Below are positions 59,760 to 64,000 of a stretch of DNA of 64,000 nucleotides, one piece after another; position 1 is the first letter of the stretch; each line of letters begins with the position of its first letter. The notes beneath the pieces were generated by a model that searched no databases, was not told the DNA's origin, and was given only the letters and a program-made list of their open reading frames with translations. A program made the position numbers and the translations under genes. Source of the DNA: Sphaerochaetaceae bacterium (GTDB lineage Bacteria > Spirochaetota > Spirochaetia > Sphaerochaetales > Sphaerochaetaceae). The stretch lies in NCBI GenBank assembly GCA_028532765.1, contig JAQQAR010000016.1, positions 46,599 through 110,598 on the forward strand, written 5' to 3'.

Positions 59760-59807
59760 AACTTATTCGCCTATAATCTTAATCAAGGCATGTTTTTCTC
59801 TCTTCCC
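59692..59807 (+). repeat. Direct repeat: brnA 3' end + yjbQ 3' end (copy 2, intact yjbQ)
   Basis: The counterpart of 58222-58337. Here the yjbQ part belongs to a complete gene, so this is the likely source or original target of the repeated segment. Confidence 0.75.
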
Positions 59808-60179
59808 ATCGAACTCAAAGTAGAAGATTTGCTCCCAAGTCCCAAAGTCGAGCCTTCCATTTGTGATGGCACATACCGTCTCTCTTCCCATAATGGTTCT
59901 CTTCAGGTGAGCATCCGCATTATCCTCATACCCATTGTGATTGTATTGGGAATAGGGCTTCTCAGGTGCCAGTTTCTCAAGCCAGCGCTCATAATCCTGA
60001 TGCAGACCACGCTCATCATCGTTGATGAATACACTGGCTGTGATATTCATCGCATTGATCAAAACCAAGCCTTCCTTGATACCACTTGCATCAATAGCAT
60101 CCTGAACATCACTGGTAATGTTTACTAATCCTCTTCTGGTAGGGAGATGGAAAAAGAGTTCTTTTCTATAGTGTTTCAT
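59763..60179 (-). CDS. yjbQ: YjbQ/UPF0047-family protein
   Basis: 138 residues from ATG 60179, GGAGGAACGC ahead (the ORF extends upstream without need). [41 protein letters not shown], the stretch from [13 protein letters not shown] to [30 protein letters not shown] match the family, which has weak thiamine-phosphate-synthase activity in E. coli but no settled role. It is convergent with brnA copy 2, with 3 bases between stops, and its 3' end is repeated twice to the left. Confidence 0.9.
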   Translation of the reverse strand: MKHYRKELFFHLPTRRGLVNITSDVQDAIDASGIKEGLVLINAMNITASVFINDDERGLHQDYERWLEKLAPEKPYSQYNHNGYEDNADAHLKRTIMGRETVCAITNGRLDFGTWEQIFYFEFDGKREKHALIKIIGE

Positions 60180-60378
60180 GCGTTCCTCCTGCTGGTAGCA
60201 TAAGTAAAAATCCAAGTGAAGGTCAAATACAAATAAATTAATAATAATATACCGATAATCACATAAACAGATAAAAAATATAAAATAATACTACATAATA
60301 TAATTTATAAGTGAATATAATACCTTGCTTTCAGAGAAATGCTGGTTTAGAATTAAATCGATCTTCTGGAACTGCTAC

Positions 60379-60395
60379 TACCATATTTAATGGTA
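60379..60395. promoter_or_regulatory. Inverted repeat ahead of the NuoE-like gene
   Basis: TACCAT-ATTTA-ATGGTA, perfect arms, 49 bases before ATG 60444, in the A/T-rich divergent region 60180-60443. It could be an operator; its factor is unknown. No other gene is visible in that region. Confidence 0.4.
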
Positions 60396-60443
60396 TTTGC
60401 AATACAAAGGGTGTGTCCCGTGTTTTTTTCCAAGGAGGTCCTC

Positions 60444-60938
60444 ATGCATGATCGAGCGAACGAGATCGCGGCGATTGTTTCTCAGCATAGAGAGCGACAT
60501 GGTGCGCTTCTCTCCATACTGGAAGCAGTTCAGCGTACGAATGAGCACAACTATCTTCCCAAACAAGAACTGGTAATGGTAGCCAAAGAACTGGGGGTCC
60601 CTCTCTCCCAAGTCTATTCGGTTGTCACCTTCTATGCTTTCTTCAATCTGAAAGCACAAGGAGAACATGTAATTACCGTCTGTCGTGGAACGGCATGCCA
60701 TACAAGAGGCTCCAAGCCCTTGCTTGACAAGGTGTTGCATATGCTTGGCGTTGAGCTTGATGAAGATGGGATGGCTACCACCCCTGACTATCGTTTTACC
60801 GTCCATACCGTGGCTTGTTTTGGGCAGTGTGCGCTTGCTCCGGTCATTGCAATCGATGGAGTGATTCACTCCATGGTAACCGAAGAAAAACTCACTACCA
60901 TGATAGAAGCCCTCTCGGCACAGAAGGAGGGAGCATGA
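60444..60938 (+). CDS. NuoE/HndA-like [2Fe-2S] thioredoxin-fold subunit
   Basis: 164 residues from ATG 60444, with AAGGAGGT just ahead (an upstream in-frame start is not needed). LPKQELVMVAKELGVPLSQVYSVVTFYAFF is the N-terminal helical part; the cluster ligands are CRGTACHTRG and ACFGQCAL (C-x4-C and C-x3-C). It is the small electron-carrier subunit of soluble NuoEF-type modules found in NAD-linked hydrogenases, formate dehydrogenases and transhydrogenases. Its stop overlaps the next start (ATGA), so the two proteins form a complex. Confidence 0.93.
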   Translation: MHDRANEIAAIVSQHRERHGALLSILEAVQRTNEHNYLPKQELVMVAKELGVPLSQVYSVVTFYAFFNLKAQGEHVITVCRGTACHTRGSKPLLDKVLHMLGVELDEDGMATTPDYRFTVHTVACFGQCALAPVIAIDGVIHSMVTEEKLTTMIEALSAQKEGA

Positions 60939-63900
60939 GCAGTATCTTGGACCGTTTAGACATTGAAGGAAGAAAGACCCTCTATCCAGAAATTCCTGCT
61001 ATTGCAGTTGGAATGGGTACATGTGGCATAGGAAGTGGGGCTGATGTGCTCTTTGACGCATTCCTGGCTCTCCAGAAGAAACAGAAAGATGCTTTCATGC
61101 TTCGCCCTGTCGGTTGTTTTGGCTGTTGTAGCGAAGAGCCTCTGGTATTGCTGTATAACCCTGAGAAACCGATGGTACTCCTGCATAACGTAGGGGAAGC
61201 AGATTGTGCCCCGATTGTACAAGCACTGATTGATGGCACCTATTATGCAGAGAAAGCCTTCTGCAAGATAAGCAATTGGGACCATCATCTCTCTTCACAT
61301 GAATACGGAGAGGACTACCCAGAACTTCCTGAATGGAATGAAATACCGTTCTTCCATCCACAAGTAAAACTGGTGTTGCGTGATGCGGGCATCATCGATC
61401 CAACCAACATCGCTGAGTATGTCGCTGTTGGTGGATACAGGGCACTTGAGAAAGCGCTCTTTACCATGAACAGGGAAAGTGTACTTGGGGAAGTCAAGTC
61501 GTCAAAGCTCAGGGGACGGGGAGGGGCTGGATTCCCTACTGGCCTGAAATGGGAATTGATGAAAAAGGAAGAGTCAGAGAAGAAGTACTTGATCTGCAAT
61601 GCAGATGAAGGGGACCCTGGAGCATACATGAATCGTAATGAGATGGAGAGTGATCCTCATATGCTCCTTGAGGGCATGTTGATTGCTGCCTATGTGACAG
61701 GGGCAGATGAGGGGATCATCTACGTTCGTGCAGAGTACCCCTTGGCCGTGGAACGGCTAAGCAGTGCAATCCAAGATGCCTATGCCAATAATCTGTTGGG
61801 AGACGATATCCTTGGAGCAAATATGCGCTTCAATCTGCAGGTTGTGGAAGGTGCTGGGGCCTTTGTCTGTGGAGAGGAAACAGCATTGATCGCTTCACTG
61901 GAAGGGAGAGCGGGACGACCTCACTCTAAACCACCATTCCCCAGCCAGAAGGGTTATCTTGGGTATCCAACCACCATCAACAATCTGGAGACCTGGTGCA
62001 ATATTCCTCTCATCATTGGGAAGGGTAGCGACTGGTTTATGAGATTCGGCATTTCTTCCTCACCCGGAACGAAAGTATTTTCCTTGGTAGGAAAAGTCAA
62101 GCATACCGGGTTGGTCGAACTTCCCTTGGGAGAGAAGCTGACAACCTTGGTTTATGAGGCAGGTGGGGGATCGGTTTCAAAAACGAAACGTATCAAAGCT
62201 GTACAGAGTGGAGGCCCTTCAGGAGGGTGCATCCCCTCCAATCTCTTTGATAAGAGTATTGACTATGAGAGCTTGGCTGCCCTTGGCTCCATAATGGGCT
62301 CTGGAGGTATGGTTGTCATGGACAATGACAACTGTATGGTGGACTCAGCACGCTATTTTGTTGAATTTACGACGAAGGAGTCATGCGGTAACTGTACCCC
62401 TTGCAGGGAAGGCCTTTCACAAGTGCTTTCCATTCTGGATAGAATTACCAAAGGAGAAGGAAAGAGAGAGGACCTACAGATGTTGGAAACCTTGGGAGCC
62501 CATATCAGTGACACAGCAATGTGTGGACTTGGGCAGTCTGCTACCAATCCTGTGCTGACAACACTACGATATTTCCCTGAGGAATATGAAAGCCATATCT
62601 TAAGAAAGCGTTGTACAGCTGGAACGTGTGAAGCGTTGGTAGATGAGCTTTGTTCCAACTCCTGTCCACTTTCCATGCGGATTCCCACCTATATTGCATT
62701 GCTTAGGGAGAATCGATTGGTGGAGGCCTTTACCTCCACTTTGGAAGACAATCCCCTGCCTGGAACACTGGGAAGAATATGCCACTTCCACTGTCAGATG
62801 AGGTGCAGACGCGACACCTTGGATGCTCCTGTGCATCAGGGGGAACTGCATCGTTACCTTGCAGATACGCTCTACAAGATGGGTAACGAGCAGGAAGTAT
62901 ACCAAGAGATGGTTGCGAGGATTCCTGCATCAACTGGGAAAAAGATCGGAATAGTGGGTGCAGGCCCCGCTGGTTTGAGTGCAGCTTTCTACCTCGTTCG
63001 TCTTGGGCATGAGGTGACCATCTACGATGAGCATAGTGAAGCAGGTGGTGTGCTTCGCTATGGCATACCAAGCTATAGACTGCCAAGAGAAGTGCTTGCA
63101 AAGGAGTTGGAGCTCTTTGAGCAACTTCCCATTACCTTTGCTTTCAACAAGCGGCTCGGTAAGGACATGTGGCTCTCTGATCTCAAGGGCAACTATGATG
63201 AAGTCATTCTTGCTCTTGGCTCTTACCATCACGCAGCCTTGCAGCTCGATGGTGCTGATAAGGGACAGGTAGTGCAAGGTACCGACGTCCTCAACGCACT
63301 TGCTGAGGGTGAGGTCCCCTCGGTTGGCAGACGGGTTGTCATTATTGGAGGCGGCAATGTCGCCATCGATGTTGCCAGGTCTCTCTGGAGAATGGGAATT
63401 GATGTAACCATTGCCTATAGGAGAGACAAAGAGGATATGCCGGCCAATGAGAGTGAGATCGAGGAGGCCTTCAGTGAGGGTATTCCCTGCATCTTCAATG
63501 TTGCACCCAAAAAGGTTGACAGGGACAAGAAGGGAAGACTCGAAGCTCTTGAGGTGGAGGAGCTGGAGATAGGTGAATATGACCTCAGCGGTAGAAGAAT
63601 CCGCCGAGGTACCGGCACCATCCGCTCAATCCCCTGCGATACAGTCATTGTAGCAATCGGGGAACGGGTTGACACAGACCTCTTACAGAAAGAGAAGCTT
63701 GCCGTCTCCCGACGGGGACATCTGGAAGTGAATCCCTACATGTATGAGACCAACCAAGAGCATGTCTGGGCGATAGGTGACGTTATCAACGGACCTTCCA
63801 CTGCAGCGGAGGCGATGGGGCAAGGCAAGGAAGTTGCGCGCCTGATCGACTTAAAGCTAAGTGGAAAAGACCGGTTTGCACAGCTTTTCACCACCTTCAG

Positions 63901-64000
63901 GTATGATCAGACAGTGGGGAAGACCCTGTATGAGGGAAAAGCCATCAACGCTGAAAAACTCCCTATTGCTGCAAGAAGTGGTTCCTTTGAAGAGGTGAAC
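60935..64000 (+). CDS. NuoF-like/GltD-like fusion flavoprotein, 3' end beyond window
   Basis: At least 1022 residues, with no stop before the window ends. First about 120 residues: thioredoxin-like [2Fe-2S] domain (GTCGIGSGA, VGCFGCCSEE). About 165-560: NuoF with FMN site RGRGGAGFPTGLKWE, NADH-site block GAGAFVCGEETALIASLEGR, and [4Fe-4S] ligands SCGNCTPCREG and TAMCGLGQ. About 565-660: GltD-type double [4Fe-4S] domain (CTAGTCEALVDELCSNSCP, GRICHFHCQMRC). From about 668: GltD/NfnB-like FAD and NAD(P) domains (IGIVGAGPAGLSAA, VVIIGGGNVAIDVARSL, WAIGDVINGPSTAAEAMG). It probably couples NADH, NADPH and ferredoxin pools, or feeds a hydrogenase/formate dehydrogenase encoded further right. Confidence 0.93.
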   Translation, partial: MSSILDRLDIEGRKTLYPEIPAIAVGMGTCGIGSGADVLFDAFLALQKKQKDAFMLRPVGCFGCCSEEPLVLLYNPEKPMVLLHNVGEADCAPIVQALIDGTYYAEKAFCKISNWDHHLSSHEYGEDYPELPEWNEIPFFHPQVKLVLRDAGIIDPTNIAEYVAVGGYRALEKALFTMNRESVLGEVKSSKLRGRGGAGFPTGLKWELMKKEESEKKYLICNADEGDPGAYMNRNEMESDPHMLLEGMLIAAYVTGADEGIIYVRAEYPLAVERLSSAIQDAYANNLLGDDILGANMRFNLQVVEGAGAFVCGEETALIASLEGRAGRPHSKPPFPSQKGYLGYPTTINNLETWCNIPLIIGKGSDWFMRFGISSSPGTKVFSLVGKVKHTGLVELPLGEKLTTLVYEAGGGSVSKTKRIKAVQSGGPSGGCIPSNLFDKSIDYESLAALGSIMGSGGMVVMDNDNCMVDSARYFVEFTTKESCGNCTPCREGLSQVLSILDRITKGEGKREDLQMLETLGAHISDTAMCGLGQSATNPVLTTLRYFPEEYESHILRKRCTAGTCEALVDELCSNSCPLSMRIPTYIALLRENRLVEAFTSTLEDNPLPGTLGRICHFHCQMRCRRDTLDAPVHQGELHRYLADTLYKMGNEQEVYQEMVARIPASTGKKIGIVGAGPAGLSAAFYLVRLGHEVTIYDEHSEAGGVLRYGIPSYRLPREVLAKELELFEQLPITFAFNKRLGKDMWLSDLKGNYDEVILALGSYHHAALQLDGADKGQVVQGTDVLNALAEGEVPSVGRRVVIIGGGNVAIDVARSLWRMGIDVTIAYRRDKEDMPANESEIEEAFSEGIPCIFNVAPKKVDRDKKGRLEALEVEELEIGEYDLSGRRIRRGTGTIRSIPCDTVIVAIGERVDTDLLQKEKLAVSRRGHLEVNPYMYETNQEHVWAIGDVINGPSTAAEAMGQGKEVARLIDLKLSGKDRFAQLFTTFRYDQTVGKTLYEGKAINAEKLPIAARSGSFEEVN

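Noticed and set aside
57398..59807. Possible CRISPR array or integron cassette array
   Set aside because: Only three unequal copies of about 50-120 bases, each made of known gene ends, with long gene-filled gaps; no spacer pattern, cas genes or integrase.

Overview
The window reads as chromosome of a free-living, fermentative spirochaete, most like Sphaerochaeta. Signs are FecR-domain/beta-barrel envelope proteins of a spirochaete type, several TRAP uptake systems, sugar-acid catabolic genes, an ETF-linked flavoprotein cluster and NuoE/NuoF-type soluble flavoprotein genes, with no respiratory chain. No rRNA, tRNA, CRISPR array, prophage or transposase gene is visible. The genus is inferred from protein resemblance only.

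Layout. 1-2600: end of a dihydroorotate-dehydrogenase-like gene, an acyltransferase and a lipoprotein. 2597-10515: minus-strand mutL, then an operon of an HD hydrolase, a TtcA-like PP-loop enzyme and two envelope proteins. 10581-15301: two convergent pairs for C4/C6 sugar acids, DUF1537 kinase-pdxA2 (+) facing kdgT-larA-like (-). 15424-18030: small secreted proteins, an esterase and a CDF-like membrane protein. 18073-24051: palindrome-rich control region and a tripartite RND efflux operon. 24043-27407: GGDEF protein, outer-membrane protein, MFS permease. 27494-33957: a cluster matching the E. coli ygc genes (FGGY kinase, SDR, EtfA, EtfB, YgcU) under a divergent RpiR regulator. 33995-37240: MDR oxidoreductase, remnant of an FMN-binding protein, a small membrane protein, a MocA-type oxidoreductase. 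37237-40670: TAXI-type TRAP system. 40889-42992: UbiA-like and MFS genes. 43072-48496: GntR regulator and its predicted regulon, a DctPQM TRAP system plus SDR and DHDPS/NAL-family aldolase. 48625-50838: DUF4386 protein, Crp/Fnr regulator, SDR. 50872-53415: two-component system and a small secreted repeat protein. 53628-57380: NAD(P)-disulfide reductase, flavodoxin, Sua5/YrdC, GNAT. 57398-60179: a toxin-antitoxin island (two brnTA pairs, a frameshifted relE-type toxin, an RHH antitoxin) threaded by repeats made of brnA and yjbQ 3' ends. 60444-64000: NuoE-like protein and a NuoF-GltD fusion that runs off the window.

The main themes are uptake and oxidation of sugar acids, flavin-based electron transfer, and envelope/efflux functions. 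Four unlinked genes (10479, 15424, 40889, 50907) share one geometry: a promoter -10 hexamer, exactly six bases, then ATG with no ribosome-binding site, which suggests leaderless transcripts. Several operator candidates lie beside matching regulators: TTGTCnGACAA for GntR, GGAAAATTTTCC-type for RpiR, and TTGAC-N4-GTCAA for Crp/Fnr placed 41.5 bases before a predicted start site.
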